Shown: positions 20,323-30,853, numbered from the stretch's first letter. The stretch: 64,000 bases of DNA from Psychromonas sp. MME1 (GCF_041080865.1 NZ_CP160906.1:1984001-2048000), one strand, 5' to 3'. A program made the numbers and translations. The notes: generated by a model from the letters alone, not told the origin.

Positions 20323-22062
20323 TTATGCATAATAGTCTATTCCTTGAGCAGCCAAGGTGATATTTCCTTTAACCCATCCATCTAACTCCGACGTTGCAGA
20401 CAATGTATTTTCACTTCGTGAACTATCACTATGTGCTAAATTCGTTTGCTGTTGGTTCTGCTGCTTTTGTTGTTGGCTTTGCTGCTCGATATTAGCTTCA
20501 CCCAAATTAACCCCCTGTTGAGCAAGTTGTTCACGGAGTTTGGGTAAATGTTGCTCAATAAAATCGCGCGTTTGGCTCATTTGCGTGTGAATGGTTAGCT
20601 GCACTTGGTCCTGCTGTACTTGTACTTTTATATTCATTGAGCCAAGTTCAGCGGGATCAAGGCGAATTTGTATTTCCTGCTTATCCTGTGAAATCATCAT
20701 CATCACTCGCTCTCCCAATAAAGCCGCATTCTGTTTAGCATGCAGAGATAATGGATCATGTAATGACGTTGCGTGCATGGTTAACATTGGTTGCGGCTGC
20801 CCATTCAATTTATCGCTTTGAGTCCCCGTGATGTGATTCGAACGAAGTAGCGAATTGCTATCCATCGATGCCGTTAATGCTGTTTTATCAGTTTGATTTG
20901 ACGTTAAAATGTGTTCTTGTTTATCAGGGATAACCACGGCTGCTTGATTTTTTAAAAATGCTTCAGTTGATGCTTTATCGTTACTCATAGCGTTATCTTT
21001 TAACGCGATTTTTTCAGGCTCAAATAAACTTTTAGAAATCAGTTTACCCTTTTTTTCATCCTGAACTTCTACACTCTCATTTTCTGATTCTGTTTTATCC
21101 GATCCGCTCACAGCTTGACTGTTTAATCCACTAATACGTATATTGGTTTTTTGTGCTTCTTCTATCTGCGCTAAAATATTGGCAGGTTGCAACTCTGCTT
21201 GTGAGGGCTTAATCTCACCACTAGAATTGATAGAAGTACGCTTATCATCTTGCTGCGATAGCTTTGCGTCACCAGCAATATTAGCCGGGTTCCTTGTTTC
21301 GTTATTAGATGAAAAATAATGCGCTTCAAGCTGATTTTGAGCAACATTTTGTAAGCGACCTTCTGTATCGGATAAGACTCCTTGGGCTTGGATCCCTTCT
21401 TGGTCATTAATACGTGACGATAGCGATTGATGTTCCTTTTGCTTTTCGGCAAATGAAACACTATTTTGCTCCCCTTTTTTGACTTTATCATTTTCTATTT
21501 CGTTATCAATACCAGAAACATTGACCTTATTTGATTTATCGATGTTGCCTGTCGATAAAACAGCGTTATTCTTATCTGATTCGTTAATTTCTTGATCAAC
21601 AGAGAGTTCCCTGTTTTTCTCTGAGTGCAACTTTTCATTTTCACTCCTATTGAGCAGGCGCTCGCCCTCAGCAACTACCGCGTGAGTATCAACCTCAACG
21701 GTCTGATTATCCCACTCAAAGCTGACCTCTGTCTGGCTATAATCTTGAACGCTCAGCTCCTCTTCAACTGCATCAACTAATTCGCTCTCATTGATTGAAC
21801 TAGGCTCAGCACTATCTTTATTTATTTCTTCTTCAGATAAAGTTGATTGAAGTTGCTCTGATAATGTTTTTGCACTGGCATCGATTGCTTGTTTTGGTGT
21901 TATCGCAGCATCAAGCAGAGTAGAAAAAATGCTATTTTTCTTTTTCACTTGCGTCTCTGCGGATGATCCATCAATCTCATCGCCCTTGGATTCATTTGAG
22001 CTAACCGACTCTTTTGACTGCAAGGAGGACGGTGAGGTCGGTAATAAAATAGATTGCATCAT
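20323..22062 (-). CDS. fliK: FliK, flagellar hook-length control protein
   Basis: 579 residues. The long N-terminal and central part (about 1-430) is hydrophilic, Ser/Glu/Asn-rich and poorly conserved, as usual for the FliK ruler. The C-terminal domain has the conserved LDPAELGSMNIKVQVQQDQV and a Gln-rich tail. FliK is exported during hook growth and triggers the FlhB switch. A sigma-54 promoter lies about 140 bases upstream, so fliK probably starts its own transcription unit running into fliLMNOPQR. Confidence 0.9.
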   Translation of the reverse strand: MMQSILLPTSPSSLQSKESVSSNESKGDEIDGSSAETQVKKKNSIFSTLLDAAITPKQAIDASAKTLSEQLQSTLSEEEINKDSAEPSSINESELVDAVEEELSVQDYSQTEVSFEWDNQTVEVDTHAVVAEGERLLNRSENEKLHSEKNRELSVDQEINESDKNNAVLSTGNIDKSNKVNVSGIDNEIENDKVKKGEQNSVSFAEKQKEHQSLSSRINDQEGIQAQGVLSDTEGRLQNVAQNQLEAHYFSSNNETRNPANIAGDAKLSQQDDKRTSINSSGEIKPSQAELQPANILAQIEEAQKTNIRISGLNSQAVSGSDKTESENESVEVQDEKKGKLISKSLFEPEKIALKDNAMSNDKASTEAFLKNQAAVVIPDKQEHILTSNQTDKTALTASMDSNSLLRSNHITGTQSDKLNGQPQPMLTMHATSLHDPLSLHAKQNAALLGERVMMMISQDKQEIQIRLDPAELGSMNIKVQVQQDQVQLTIHTQMSQTRDFIEQHLPKLREQLAQQGVNLGEANIEQQSQQQKQQNQQQTNLAHSDSSRSENTLSATSELDGWVKGNITLAAQGIDYYA

Positions 22063-22203
22063 GTAATAACTCTCTTAAACAACATTTATTGCCGCTTTTT
22101 CTAATTCAACACCAAAAGCAAACAATAAATAACATTAAAAATCAGATAATTAACCAAAAAACAGAGCAATTAACCAACATGTAAAGTAGACATTTAAAAA
22201 TAA

Positions 22204-22219
22204 AGCAATATATAGGCCA
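22204..22219 (-). promoter_or_regulatory. Sigma-54 promoter upstream of fliK
   Basis: Read on the minus strand this is TGGCCTATATATTGCT: TGGC at -24 and TTGC at -12, with GG and GC ten bases apart. It matches the TGGCAC-N5-TTGCW consensus except for the C in TGGCC. It lies between the fliJ stop and fliK. RpoN-driven fliK or fliE units are known in polarly flagellated bacteria. Confidence 0.75.
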
Positions 22220-22223
22220 TAAA

Positions 22224-22673
22224 TTATCTTCGTGGGGCGCTTTTTTGAAAAAACTGAAAGGTGGAAAACTCATCAAGTAATTGTTGCTCTTTACGGTCGG
22301 CTATTTTCGCATTTTGTTGCGCTTTCTTCTCTAATAACATTAGCAATGCTTTGCAGCTCACCTGACTATCTAACCAATGCTTCTTACTGGCCTGCACATC
22401 GTATTCAAATTTAACCATCGATTGCTGCTGATTGGTGATCCCTTCATCAATCTGCATGATGAAACGCTGGTATTTAGCCAATTCAGAGATGGATAGCCCC
22501 TCCCCCCCCTTTGCAGTTAATTGGGAAATATATTGTTGTCGGTATTGGCTTAGATTTTGTAATTGTTTGCGCTGCTCAAACAACATCTTTTGTGATTTTT
22601 GATAGGCGTATAATGCTTGCTCTACCTGTTTTTCACGCTGTTCATAAACAAGTTGTAGTGCATCTCTGGCCAT
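22224..22673 (-). CDS. fliJ: FliJ, flagellar export chaperone/ATPase stalk
   Basis: A 149-residue coiled-coil protein rich in Gln, Lys and Glu (YEQREKQVEQALYAYQKSQK; QLQNLSQYRQQYISQL). It forms the stalk inside the FliI ring and helps deliver substrates. It starts 21 bases after fliI. The family is identified by helical content, length and position. Confidence 0.92.
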   Translation of the reverse strand: MARDALQLVYEQREKQVEQALYAYQKSQKMLFEQRKQLQNLSQYRQQYISQLTAKGGEGLSISELAKYQRFIMQIDEGITNQQQSMVKFEYDVQASKKHWLDSQVSCKALLMLLEKKAQQNAKIADRKEQQLLDEFSTFQFFQKSAPRR

Positions 22674-22694
22674 CTAAATCCCTTTTTCATAAAG

Positions 22695-24026
22695 TTAACT
22701 ATTAACAAACTGTTGCGTTAAGGACGCTAGTTGTGTCAAACAATCGTTATAACTAATGCTATCTTTCATACCCTGCTGCAAAAAATGGTCCAACTTTGGC
22801 TTAATTACGATCGCTTTATCAATTCTTGGATCACTGCCCCTCGCATAGGCGCCAATAGTTATCAACTCTTTGTTCTCTTGATATAAAGAATAAGCTTGTT
22901 TTAAAGCGCGAGCTAAAATTTGATGTTCATCTGAAGTGACCATGGGCATCACACGACTAATCGATTTACCCACATCAATCGCGGGGAAGTGGCCAGAATC
23001 GGCCAATTCTCGAGATAATACGATATGACCATCAAGAATAGCTCTTGATGCATCGGCAATGGGATCCTGCAAATCATCACCTTCCGTTAATACTGTGAAG
23101 AAGGCGCTAATAGACCCTTGATTTTCATTACCATTTCCAGCTCGTTCAACTAAAGCGGGTAATTTAGCAAACACGGAGGGAGGATACCCCTTGGTTGCAG
23201 GAGGCTCTCCGATGGCTAAGGCGATTTCACGTTGAGCTTGTGCAAAACGCGTTAAAGAGTCCATTAAAAGTAAGACATTTAAGCCTTGATCACGAAAATA
23301 TTCTGCAATAGTTAAAGAGGTTTCACATCCTTTTAAGCGCATTAATGGCGAAGCATCCGCCGGAGCTGCAATTACAACGGCACGCTTACGTCCCTCTACA
23401 CCTAATATTTCCTCAATAAACTCTTTAACCTCTCGGCCACGTTCCCCAATAAGACCAACCACCACGACATCAGCCGTTGTACCACGAGTCATCATACCTA
23501 AAAGCACACTTTTACCGACACCAGACCCCGCAAATAACCCCATACGTTGACCTTTGCCAACAGTTAATAATGAATTAATCGCTTTAATACCAACATCCAG
23601 AGGCTCTTTAATTGCTTTACGACTTAGTGGATTAATACGCGGGTTATTATATTGGCTAGATTGTGCCGTAATGATATCTCCCTTGCCATCAATCGGTTTA
23701 CCAATGCCGTCTAAGACCCTTCCCAATAATTCCATGCCAACGGGAATTCCCTGTGCAACGGTTTGTGGGATAACTTTCGCACCTGGGACAACTCCTGTTA
23801 GCCTTTCACTGGGCATTAAAAAAAGACGTTCATCAGAAAAACCAACGACTTCGGCATCAATAAAGCCATCCTTGGTTTCCACTTTGCATAAACTTCCCAC
23901 CGCAGCGGTACAACCGATAGCCTCCAAGGTTAGCCCAACGACACGAATAAGTTTCCCTGATACCGTTGGGTGAGTCACTAACTGATCTGTTTGGTATTGC
24001 GTAAGTCGCTGTGCAAGGCTATTCAT
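22695..24026 (-). CDS. fliI: FliI, flagellar export ATPase
   Basis: 443 residues from ATG at 24026 ([15 protein letters not shown]). A longer in-frame start at 24080 would lie deep inside fliH, so I prefer the later one, which overlaps fliH by 8 bases. Walker A is [16 protein letters not shown]. The F-type ATPase signatures [17 protein letters not shown] and [20 protein letters not shown] are present. FliI with FliH and FliJ energises export. Confidence 0.94.
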   Translation of the reverse strand: MNSLAQRLTQYQTDQLVTHPTVSGKLIRVVGLTLEAIGCTAAVGSLCKVETKDGFIDAEVVGFSDERLFLMPSERLTGVVPGAKVIPQTVAQGIPVGMELLGRVLDGIGKPIDGKGDIITAQSSQYNNPRINPLSRKAIKEPLDVGIKAINSLLTVGKGQRMGLFAGSGVGKSVLLGMMTRGTTADVVVVGLIGERGREVKEFIEEILGVEGRKRAVVIAAPADASPLMRLKGCETSLTIAEYFRDQGLNVLLLMDSLTRFAQAQREIALAIGEPPATKGYPPSVFAKLPALVERAGNGNENQGSISAFFTVLTEGDDLQDPIADASRAILDGHIVLSRELADSGHFPAIDVGKSISRVMPMVTSDEHQILARALKQAYSLYQENKELITIGAYARGSDPRIDKAIVIKPKLDHFLQQGMKDSISYNDCLTQLASLTQQFVNS

Positions 24027-24927
24027 TTTTAGCATCAACATCCGAATTAGGATTAAGCTCATCGCTATCACTGACATCATCGGGCGGCGCTATTTCTGGC
24101 TGGTCAATATTATCGATAGGCGCATTATTTGATAAGTCAGAATCATCATTTTTATCTGGCATGAAATCATGGTTTTCTTTAAAGAACTGCTTTAACACCT
24201 GATCTATTCGATGTGAAAATAGATAATCCACACTGGAAATTTTTGTCTGTATTTGACAGTCGCCACGCGCTAATGCCGGCTCAGCTTGCAAATCCCAACC
24301 TCGTTTTTCACAGAGCGAAGGAGGATAGGCGGCTTGTACAAAGAGTAGATCATCTGGATGTAATAAAATATGTATTGTTTGCTCTGAGACAGGGAGTGCT
24401 TCAACGGCTTGTTTTAAAGCATGCAAAATTATCTGCGGATTAGTTTGTACTTCACAACGGGTAATTTGTTCAGCAAGCGCTGTTGCTAAACGCACCAATT
24501 GATACTCAACACTATCATCAAGCTTTTCGAGTGGATTATGCAGCCGCTCAATCAAACGTTGCCAATGATTGACTTGCTCATCAATTTGCGTTTGCCCTTC
24601 ACTACGACCTTCACTCAAGCCTAATTCCGTACCTTCTTGTTTGCCCTCAATAAAACCTGCCGCCTTCCCTTCTTCATGTCCAGCACTGTAACCGGCTTCT
24701 TTTCCTTCTTTAAAGCCATCCTCATAGGCCGATAAACGAATTGCCTCAATGTCCTCTAACGTTAATGGGGTTGGTTCATCTTCAAGGGCTTCTTCTTCTT
24801 CGCTTATTTTTTCATGACTATACCAAGCAGCAGGTTTACCAAATAAACTCACCTCATCAGCATCGTCCTCTGTTTCTCCCATTTCGGGCAAATGCCAATT
24901 AACAAATTCTGGTTTGTCATCTTTCAT
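24019..24927 (-). CDS. fliH: FliH, flagellar export ATPase regulator
   Basis: 302 residues. The central GxxxG-type repeats ([40 protein letters not shown]) are the hallmark of FliH. A C-terminal domain similar to V-ATPase subunit E follows, then an unusual acidic Asp/Asn-rich tail (about 250-302). FliH binds FliI and the C-ring. The start is 24 bases after fliG. Confidence 0.92.
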   Translation of the reverse strand: MKDDKPEFVNWHLPEMGETEDDADEVSLFGKPAAWYSHEKISEEEEALEDEPTPLTLEDIEAIRLSAYEDGFKEGKEAGYSAGHEEGKAAGFIEGKQEGTELGLSEGRSEGQTQIDEQVNHWQRLIERLHNPLEKLDDSVEYQLVRLATALAEQITRCEVQTNPQIILHALKQAVEALPVSEQTIHILLHPDDLLFVQAAYPPSLCEKRGWDLQAEPALARGDCQIQTKISSVDYLFSHRIDQVLKQFFKENHDFMPDKNDDSDLSNNAPIDNIDQPEIAPPDDVSDSDELNPNSDVDAKNE

Positions 24928-24951
24928 GAGAGTACTCTCCGGCTACCTGAA

Positions 24952-26011
24952 TTATAAGTATTCATCACCACCACCACCACCAAGCATGATTTCACCAGCA
25001 TCAGACAGGCGACGAGCAATGGTAAGTATCTCTTTTTGAGCCGCTTCCACTTCACTAATACGCACAGGTCCCATCGCTTCTAGATCGTCACGTAGCATTT
25101 CAGCTGCACGAGAAGACATATTTTTGAATATTTTTTCTTTAAGCTGTTCATCGGCACCTTTAATCGCTAATTTCAGCTGCTCACCAGGTACTTCACGTAA
25201 TAATGTTTGTGTACCACGGTCATCAAGGTCAATAAGGTTATCAAAGACAAACATAAGATCTTGAATTTGTTGACTCATATCTTCATCAGACTCGCGCAGA
25301 GCATCCATTAACGGACCTTCTATAGCCGTATCTAAATAGTTCATTATATTAGCAGCAGCTTTGATTCCCCATTTTCGCTGCTTGAGCACCCGCCTGTCCG
25401 GCAAACTGTTTCTCCATGATTTCATTCAGCTCTTGTAATGCGGCAGGTTGTACCTCTTCTAATCCGGCAATACGCATCATCAGATCCAGTCGAATTTTTT
25501 CGGGGAATTGAGTTAATATTTCAGCAGATTGTTCCGGCTCCAAGTAAGACAACACAATGGTTTGGATTTGAGGATGCTCATTTTGAATAATCGCAGCCAC
25601 TTGCCGCGCATCCATCCATTTCAATGAATCAAGTCCTTTCGAGCCACTGCCTAATATAATTTGATCAACCAAATTACCGGCTTTATCTTCACCTAATGCT
25701 TCAATAAGCGATGCTCTAACAAAGTTTTCACTATCTAAACCGATGTTGCTATATTTTTGGATATCTTCTATAAATAAACGGTGCACACTACTCACACTCG
25801 CCTGTGAAGAATCCTTTAAAGCAGCCATCTGCATCCCTAACTTTTGCACTTGTTTCGGCTCTAAGTTACGAAATATTTGTGCAGCATCGGCAGGCGTTAA
25901 ACTGAGCATAAGTAAGGCTGATTTTTCTACACCTGTAAGCGTAGTGACATCAAAATCGGTACCCGCGACCTTATTATTTTTACTATCTACTTCTGCTTTT
26001 TTATCCGTCAT
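24952..26011 (-). pseudogene. fliG: FliG, rotor switch protein, interrupted by a frameshift
   Basis: FliG is the torque-bearing rotor protein. The first frame (26011 down to about 25370) covers the N- and middle domains to AGQAGAQAAKMG. The C-terminal domain resumes in another frame as IKAAANIMNYLDTAIEGPLM and runs to LSDAGEIMLGGGGGDEYL, with the charged motor helix DLIDLDDRGTQTLLREV. The break is at the GGGG run (minus strand) at 25367-25370. Most homologues read KMGG-IKAAA there, which would need two more G; one G fewer would also restore the frame. Both parts look intact. The overlap with fliF upstream is 11 bases. Confidence 0.9.
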
Positions 26012-27710
26012 CTTTAATTAACCACTCTTTAATTACCTGTGCAGACAAACCGGGCTCATTGGCAACTAATGCCCGCACCGCTTTAAGTAAGTCTTCATCT
26101 TTGTGTAAATCTGGCAATACAACTTGACCATTCGTGATACCAAATTCAATACCATTATCATCGTCATTCAATAACTGCAAATCATTACCAGACATAGAGC
26201 CAATTGCACCACCTAACTCATACTCATCCACTTTTTCAAGCATTTCAGGATAAAGTAGTTTTTTCATAATAGGGCGTACAATTAACAGTAAAGTTAATAA
26301 AATAATCAACATACTGCCACCGAAGCGGACATAGCTTTGGAATATCTCAGTTTTCCAGAACTCTTCTTCTGCATCACTTGCTAACTCGGGGCGGTTAAAA
26401 CTCACCGATGCTATTTCTAACACATCACCACGAGCAACATTAATACCTAATCCACCCAATAGTAAACGACGTATATTGGCGATTTCTTCAGCAGGACGAG
26501 GCGTATAAACGACATCACCAGCTTCATTGGTGGTCGTGACATAATCTAGTGCAACGGAAACAGCTAAGCGATCCACTTTACCAATTTTATGCTTAATATA
26601 GGTAACCGTACTATCCACTTCGAAATTTCGCGTTGTTTCATTATGTGAATTACCATCAACGGTTTTAGCCGATTCGTTTCCAGCAACTTCTTCTGGTATA
26701 GAGGACGTTGCTGGAGGCTGATTACTTAATGCTCCGGGTACTGAGCCAGCCAAGGCACTGGTTGATTTTGTTTCAACAAGCATTTCACTTCTAACTGCTT
26801 GCTGAGTTGGGTTAAAGGTTTTCTTGGTCTCTTCAACAACGGTAAAATCCATCATCAAATCGACTTCAGAAGTGTAGTTAGCCAATCCTAGCACCGGAAT
26901 TAATATGGCATCAATTTTCGCTTTATATTCGTCTTCGCGTTCACGTTGGAGAGCAAATTCTTTACTCGATTGAGCAGACATGCCACTACTGCTACCAGAA
27001 TGAAGTAAACGTCCCCGCTGATCGCTCACGGTGACATTATTCGGAGATAACCCTTGCACAGCGGATGCCACAATATCGACAATGGAGTCAACTTCTTGAC
27101 TCGAAAGCGTATAAGAGCGAGCAGTCGTGACCACTACGGTAGCACTTGCTTCACGTTCTTTTCGTGCAAACACACTCTCCTTTGGTATCGCCAGTAATAC
27201 CTTCGCGTTAGTCACACTTTTCATCTCTTGAATGGCCAAGGCTAATTGGCGCTCACGACTTAGCTTCAAACGCTCTTTTTCTACACGTTGGCTAACCCCA
27301 AAGCCCATATCTTGGAGAAGAATATCATCACCATCTTCACTATTATCATTAACTAACCCAGCACGTGTCATCTGTAGTTTTATTTTCTGATATTGTTCAG
27401 AGATAACAAGTATCGAATTTCCTTCGAGTTTGTATTGAATTTGCTGTTTATCAAGGAAATCAAGTGTCGTAATTAACTCCTCTGTTTGGTAGGTACCAAG
27501 AGGACGGTAGTCAGCTTCTTTACCCCATGACCAAATAATAACAACGATGGCCAAAACAATCAGCAAACCGATAATCATGCTAATTTGTCTGAGTACGTCA
27601 ACATTTGAAAAGAAAGCCGCGATAGCCCCCTTTTGAGGCGCAACCGTTTCATCATTGTTGTAGTTACTATCTTCTAATAACATGTTAGGGGTATTATCTG
27701 AACTAGCCAC
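26001..27710 (-). CDS. fliF: FliF, flagellar MS-ring protein
   Basis: 569 residues. It has an N-terminal membrane helix (about 42-62), a YscJ/FliF domain (LGTYQTEELITTLDFLDKQQ; IKLQMTRAGLVN), an MS-ring C domain, a second membrane helix (about 455-475), and the C-terminal FliG-binding tail VRALVANEPGLSAQVIKEWL. FliF is the first ring assembled in the membrane. It sits between fliE and fliG. Confidence 0.95.
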   Translation of the reverse strand: MASSDNTPNMLLEDSNYNNDETVAPQKGAIAAFFSNVDVLRQISMIIGLLIVLAIVVIIWSWGKEADYRPLGTYQTEELITTLDFLDKQQIQYKLEGNSILVISEQYQKIKLQMTRAGLVNDNSEDGDDILLQDMGFGVSQRVEKERLKLSRERQLALAIQEMKSVTNAKVLLAIPKESVFARKEREASATVVVTTARSYTLSSQEVDSIVDIVASAVQGLSPNNVTVSDQRGRLLHSGSSSGMSAQSSKEFALQREREDEYKAKIDAILIPVLGLANYTSEVDLMMDFTVVEETKKTFNPTQQAVRSEMLVETKSTSALAGSVPGALSNQPPATSSIPEEVAGNESAKTVDGNSHNETTRNFEVDSTVTYIKHKIGKVDRLAVSVALDYVTTTNEAGDVVYTPRPAEEIANIRRLLLGGLGINVARGDVLEIASVSFNRPELASDAEEEFWKTEIFQSYVRFGGSMLIILLTLLLIVRPIMKKLLYPEMLEKVDEYELGGAIGSMSGNDLQLLNDDDNGIEFGITNGQVVLPDLHKDEDLLKAVRALVANEPGLSAQVIKEWLIKDDG

Positions 27711-27738
27711 AGTTTATCCTTTTTCTGAGTCAATACAC

Positions 27739-28065
27739 CTAAACAGGCATGCTCATCACTTCTTTATATGCTTCTACCATTTTATTACGTATTTGCACGG
27801 TTGCATCAAATGCCAAGCTTGATTTATTGGCAGCAATCATCACTTCGCCTAAACTAATCTCTTTATCACCCATTTCAAAGCGATTACGTAATTCTGTTGT
27901 ATTTTGTTGTAGCCCATTCACATTATCTATCGCTTGTTTGAGCATTTTAGAAAAATCAGCGGATGAGGAGTTGGTTGGTTGGCTGGCAAATTCGCCTTCG
28001 ATTCGCTTATTCTGAATGTTTGCGCTGCCTAACTCATTAAATAATGCAGAAGTATTAAGATTCAT
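27739..28065 (-). CDS. fliE: FliE, rod/MS-ring adaptor
   Basis: 108 residues from ATG at 28065 (MNLNTSALFNELGS). An in-frame ATG at 28113 lies inside a sigma-54 promoter and cannot be the start of a message from that promoter. Conserved C-terminus: GEVMIAANKSSLAFDATVQIRNKMVEAYKEVMSMPV. FliE joins the MS ring to the rod and is an export substrate. It is the first gene of the fliEFGHIJ unit. Confidence 0.92.
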   Translation of the reverse strand: MNLNTSALFNELGSANIQNKRIEGEFASQPTNSSSADFSKMLKQAIDNVNGLQQNTTELRNRFEMGDKEISLGEVMIAANKSSLAFDATVQIRNKMVEAYKEVMSMPV

Positions 28066-28101
28066 AATATTAACCCATTTATTGACACATACATCCAGAA
28101 A

Positions 28102-28117
28102 AGCAATATTCATGCCA
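28102..28117 (-). promoter_or_regulatory. Sigma-54 promoter upstream of fliE
   Basis: On the minus strand the site reads TGGCATGAATATTGCT, an essentially full match to TGGCAC-N5-TTGCW with correct GG to GC spacing. Transcription would start near 28090, about 25 bases before the fliE ATG at 28065. It supports sigma-54 control of the fliE operon. Confidence 0.82.
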
Positions 28118-28156
28118 TTAAATGGGCTGATTAACTCTGCGTTTTAGCCAGCAACA

Positions 28157-28732
28157 CTATTGTTGCTGTAATTTTTCTAATTCAGCATCAAGCTGTTGTT
28201 CAGCTCTTTGCGCTTTAAACTCCGTATACAACAGATCTTTTTGTTGTGCAGACATAGGGCGTTTTGCTGCATTTACTAAATTATCAAATATCTCTTTAGT
28301 AGATTCTTGACCAATAGCAACCAAGACACAGAGATTATCTTTACCAGCAATTTCAACAATATCTGTTTTAACAAGGCTAGTACCCACTAACGTTTGTTGT
28401 GTTACCTGCTTAGAAACACTAGAAAATGTAGTCCCAGATTCTACGCCACTGCTCACTTCTATTTTATCCCGATATATTTTGTCTAGCGCACTGACTCGCG
28501 ATTCAATACGTTGAGCAAGAGAAGCACGCCCATTAGCTAATGCTTGTTGCCTATCAATGGACATATTTCCAGAAAATAAAACACACTCAGAAACAGCAAT
28601 ACCATCTTCAATTTGCGGATCTAAAATCCATTTAGGAATACTGCCAATGGATGTCTCTTTCTCCGTTGATGAAGAGCAACCAACAACTAAAACAAGCAAA
28701 GATAAACTCAAAACCTTCATTATAGATAACAT
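28157..28732 (-). CDS. LPP20-family-like lipoprotein
   Basis: 191 residues from ATG at 28732, chosen because AAGGA lies eight bases before it. The signal peptide MLSIMKVLSLSLLVLVVGC ends at lipobox Cys19. The mature part has IPKWILDPQIEDGIAVSECV, which resembles the start of LPP20/FlgP-type lipoproteins, then a helical segment (RASLAQRIESRVSALD) and a Gln-rich coiled end. The neighbouring fliE operon on the same strand suggests an outer-membrane basal-body role like Vibrio FlgP, but that is inference. Confidence 0.65.
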   Translation of the reverse strand: MLSIMKVLSLSLLVLVVGCSSSTEKETSIGSIPKWILDPQIEDGIAVSECVLFSGNMSIDRQQALANGRASLAQRIESRVSALDKIYRDKIEVSSGVESGTTFSSVSKQVTQQTLVGTSLVKTDIVEIAGKDNLCVLVAIGQESTKEIFDNLVNAAKRPMSAQQKDLLYTEFKAQRAEQQLDAELEKLQQQ

Positions 28733-28843
28733 CGCTTTATTCCTTATCGTTATTATAATCAAAAAAACACCTTTCTATGACTATAACTGCTCCCAATTAA
28801 AATGCAAAAATAGCCGTTGGTTATAGTATCAACTAAGAGACAC

Positions 28844-29326
28844 TTAAACTTCGCTTTCTGTTCCACGAAAACGTTTAGTTATACCATTTAAAAAATTTCT
28901 AAGTAATTGATCTCCACAGACTTTATAATTACGGTGATCTTTTTTCCTAAATAAAGCTGAAAGCTCCGCTTTAGAAACAGGGAATTCCACCGAGTCTAAC
29001 GCAGCAAGCATATCTTCTTCTTTAAAGTTAAGTGCGATGCGTAATTTACGTAAAATATCATTATTAGAAATCACCGCTTTAGCAGGCAAAAGAATTGGAC
29101 TACTACCTTCTTTTTTACCACGTTTAGCATCGATAAGCCCATCAAGAAATAAAGAAAGTAAGCTATCACGACAAAACACAAAATTATCTTCGCCCTCTTT
29201 TGCGATGATGCTATGCAGATAATTTTCATCGATAGGATTATCTACCGATGCAAATATTTCTAACATCTTTTTATCATTAAGTTGTAGCGCATAACGTACA
29301 CGTCGTAGAACATCATTTGTGATCAT
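28844..29326 (-). CDS. yehS: YehS, DUF1456 family protein
   Basis: 160 residues made of two related DUF1456 units: NDVLRRVRYALQLNDKKMLEIF (about 3-24) and NDILRKLRIALNFKEEDMLAAL (about 88-109), each followed by a region resembling a small DNA- or protein-binding helical fold. Its function is not known. It lies between nadA and the flagellar block, all on the minus strand but with spacing that suggests separate transcription. Confidence 0.85.
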   Translation of the reverse strand: MITNDVLRRVRYALQLNDKKMLEIFASVDNPIDENYLHSIIAKEGEDNFVFCRDSLLSLFLDGLIDAKRGKKEGSSPILLPAKAVISNNDILRKLRIALNFKEEDMLAALDSVEFPVSKAELSALFRKKDHRNYKVCGDQLLRNFLNGITKRFRGTESEV

Positions 29327-29397
29327 AATTTCTCAGTAAGTAATAAGTAAGTAATAGGGTTAATTAAGTCAATGCAATGGGTATAATCAAATTGATA

Positions 29398-30456
29398 TTA
29401 TGCATTACCTTGCACTTTCAACTGTTGCTCCGCAGCAAAGTCAAGCATACGATTTAATGAAACTAATGCACCTTGAGCAACTTTTTCATCTACATAAATC
29501 TCATGGCCCGTTGCATCCGTTAATGCATTATAGATCGCTTTCAACCCATTCATTGCCATCCAAGGACAATGCGCACAACTTCGACAGGTTGCACCGTTGC
29601 CAGCGGTTGGTGCAGCTAGAATCTCTTTATCCGGGCAAGCCTGTTGCATCTTATAAAAAATGCCCTTATCCGTTGCTACAATGAGCTTTTTATTAGGTAA
29701 CGCCTTCGCTGCTTTAATTAATTGACTTGTTGAACCAACTGCATCGGCTAATTTAACGACGCTTTCGGGTGACTCAGGATGGACTAAAATTGCAGCATCT
29801 GGGTACACAGCTTTCATATCTCGTAACGCACTGGCTTTAAATTCATCGTGAACGATACAGTCGCCTTGCCACATTAGCATATCTGCATCTGTTTTAGCTT
29901 GTATATAACCACCAAGGTGTCGGTCAGGCCCCCAAATTATTTTTTTATTTTCACTGTCTAAATGTTCAACGATCTCCAATGCAATACTTGATGTTACAAC
30001 CCAGTCTGCTCTTGCCTTTACTGCTGCCGATGTATTGGCATAAACAACCACGGTACGATCTGGATGTTGATCGCAGAACTCGCTAAATGCATCAACTGGG
30101 CAACCTACATCTAACGAACAGGTTGCTTCAAGTTCTGGCATTAAGACATGCTTATGGGGCGTTAAAATTTTAGCGGTCTCCCCCATAAAACGAACACCAG
30201 CAATAATCAAGGTTTTAGCAGCGTGATCTCGGCCGAAACGAGCCATTTCTAAAGAATCGGCAACATAGCCTCCAGTCTCTTCAGCTAACGCTTGGATTTC
30301 AGGATCGGTATAATAGTGAGCAACTAAAACAGCATCTTTTTCAATTAATAACTGTTTAATCTTTGCTTTGTAATCGCACTTTTCAGACTCGGTAAGTACC
30401 GACGGCTTTGCTGGGAACGGGTAATCAGAACCAGCAAGAGGAGATATTTTGCTCAT
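29398..30456 (-). CDS. nadA: NadA, quinolinate synthase
   Basis: 352 residues. The enzyme condenses iminoaspartate with dihydroxyacetone phosphate to quinolinate in NAD synthesis, using a 4Fe-4S cluster. Cluster Cys residues are seen in [10 protein letters not shown] and in [35 protein letters not shown] and [18 protein letters not shown] are typical. It follows the tRNA-Lys array, the same neighbour as in E. coli. The partner nadB is not in the window. Confidence 0.96.
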   Translation of the reverse strand: MSKISPLAGSDYPFPAKPSVLTESEKCDYKAKIKQLLIEKDAVLVAHYYTDPEIQALAEETGGYVADSLEMARFGRDHAAKTLIIAGVRFMGETAKILTPHKHVLMPELEATCSLDVGCPVDAFSEFCDQHPDRTVVVYANTSAAVKARADWVVTSSIALEIVEHLDSENKKIIWGPDRHLGGYIQAKTDADMLMWQGDCIVHDEFKASALRDMKAVYPDAAILVHPESPESVVKLADAVGSTSQLIKAAKALPNKKLIVATDKGIFYKMQQACPDKEILAAPTAGNGATCRSCAHCPWMAMNGLKAIYNALTDATGHEIYVDEKVAQGALVSLNRMLDFAAEQQLKVQGNA

Positions 30457-30561
30457 ATTTGTCTCGATGTTTAGTAAATATAGATAAATTATACCGTGGT
30501 TAAAAATAAAAACGACAATTAAAACATGAGGGAGTGATTAATAAATTTCATTTAAAATGAG

Positions 30562-30637
30562 TGGTGGGCCGTGAAGGATTTGAACCTTCGACAAATGGAT
30601 TAAAAGTCCACTGCTCTACCAACTGAGCTAACGGCCC
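30562..30637 (-). tRNA. tRNA-Lys (UUU), copy 6 in transcription order
   Basis: A 76-nt cloverleaf read on the minus strand: acceptor GGGCCGT, D-arm AGCTCAGTTGGTAGAGC, anticodon loop CTTTTAA, T-arm GAAGGTTCAAATCCTTC, encoded CCA. It is identical to the other four intact copies. Confidence 0.97.
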
Positions 30638-30678
30638 ATATAATGGGTATGAATAAATTTACTTTTATAAAATAAAAG

Positions 30679-30754
30679 TGGTGGGCCGTGAAGGATTTGA
30701 ACCTTCGACAAATGGATTAAAAGTCCACTGCTCTACCAACTGAGCTAACGGCCC
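30679..30754 (-). tRNA. tRNA-Lys (UUU), copy 5 in transcription order
   Basis: Same 76-nt sequence, with TTT anticodon and encoded CCA. The spacer to the next copy contains a short CTTTTA/TAAAAG inverted repeat, as do the others. Confidence 0.97.
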
Positions 30755-30780
30755 GATATACGGTGAAACTGACGAATAAA

Positions 30781-30853
30781 AGGTTGAACCTTCGACTCTT
30801 ATCAACACAATAGGATTAAAAATCGACTTCTAAACCAACTGAGCTAACGGCCC
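30781..30853 (-). pseudogene. Decayed tRNA-Lys copy in the array
   Basis: The 5' part, GGGCCGTTAGCTCAGTTGGT, matches the intact copies. After that the D-stem, anticodon stem (GTCGA facing TCCTA) and variable region are disrupted, and the variable region holds extra bases. The T-stem GAAGG survives, but the T-loop is short and the 3' acceptor strand and CCA are lost. It cannot fold as a tRNA. Confidence 0.85.

Noticed and set aside
24027-24080. 18-codon N-terminal extension of fliI
   Set aside because: It overlaps fliH deeply, is hydrophobic and unlike the FliI N-terminus; the ATG at 24026 gives the usual start.
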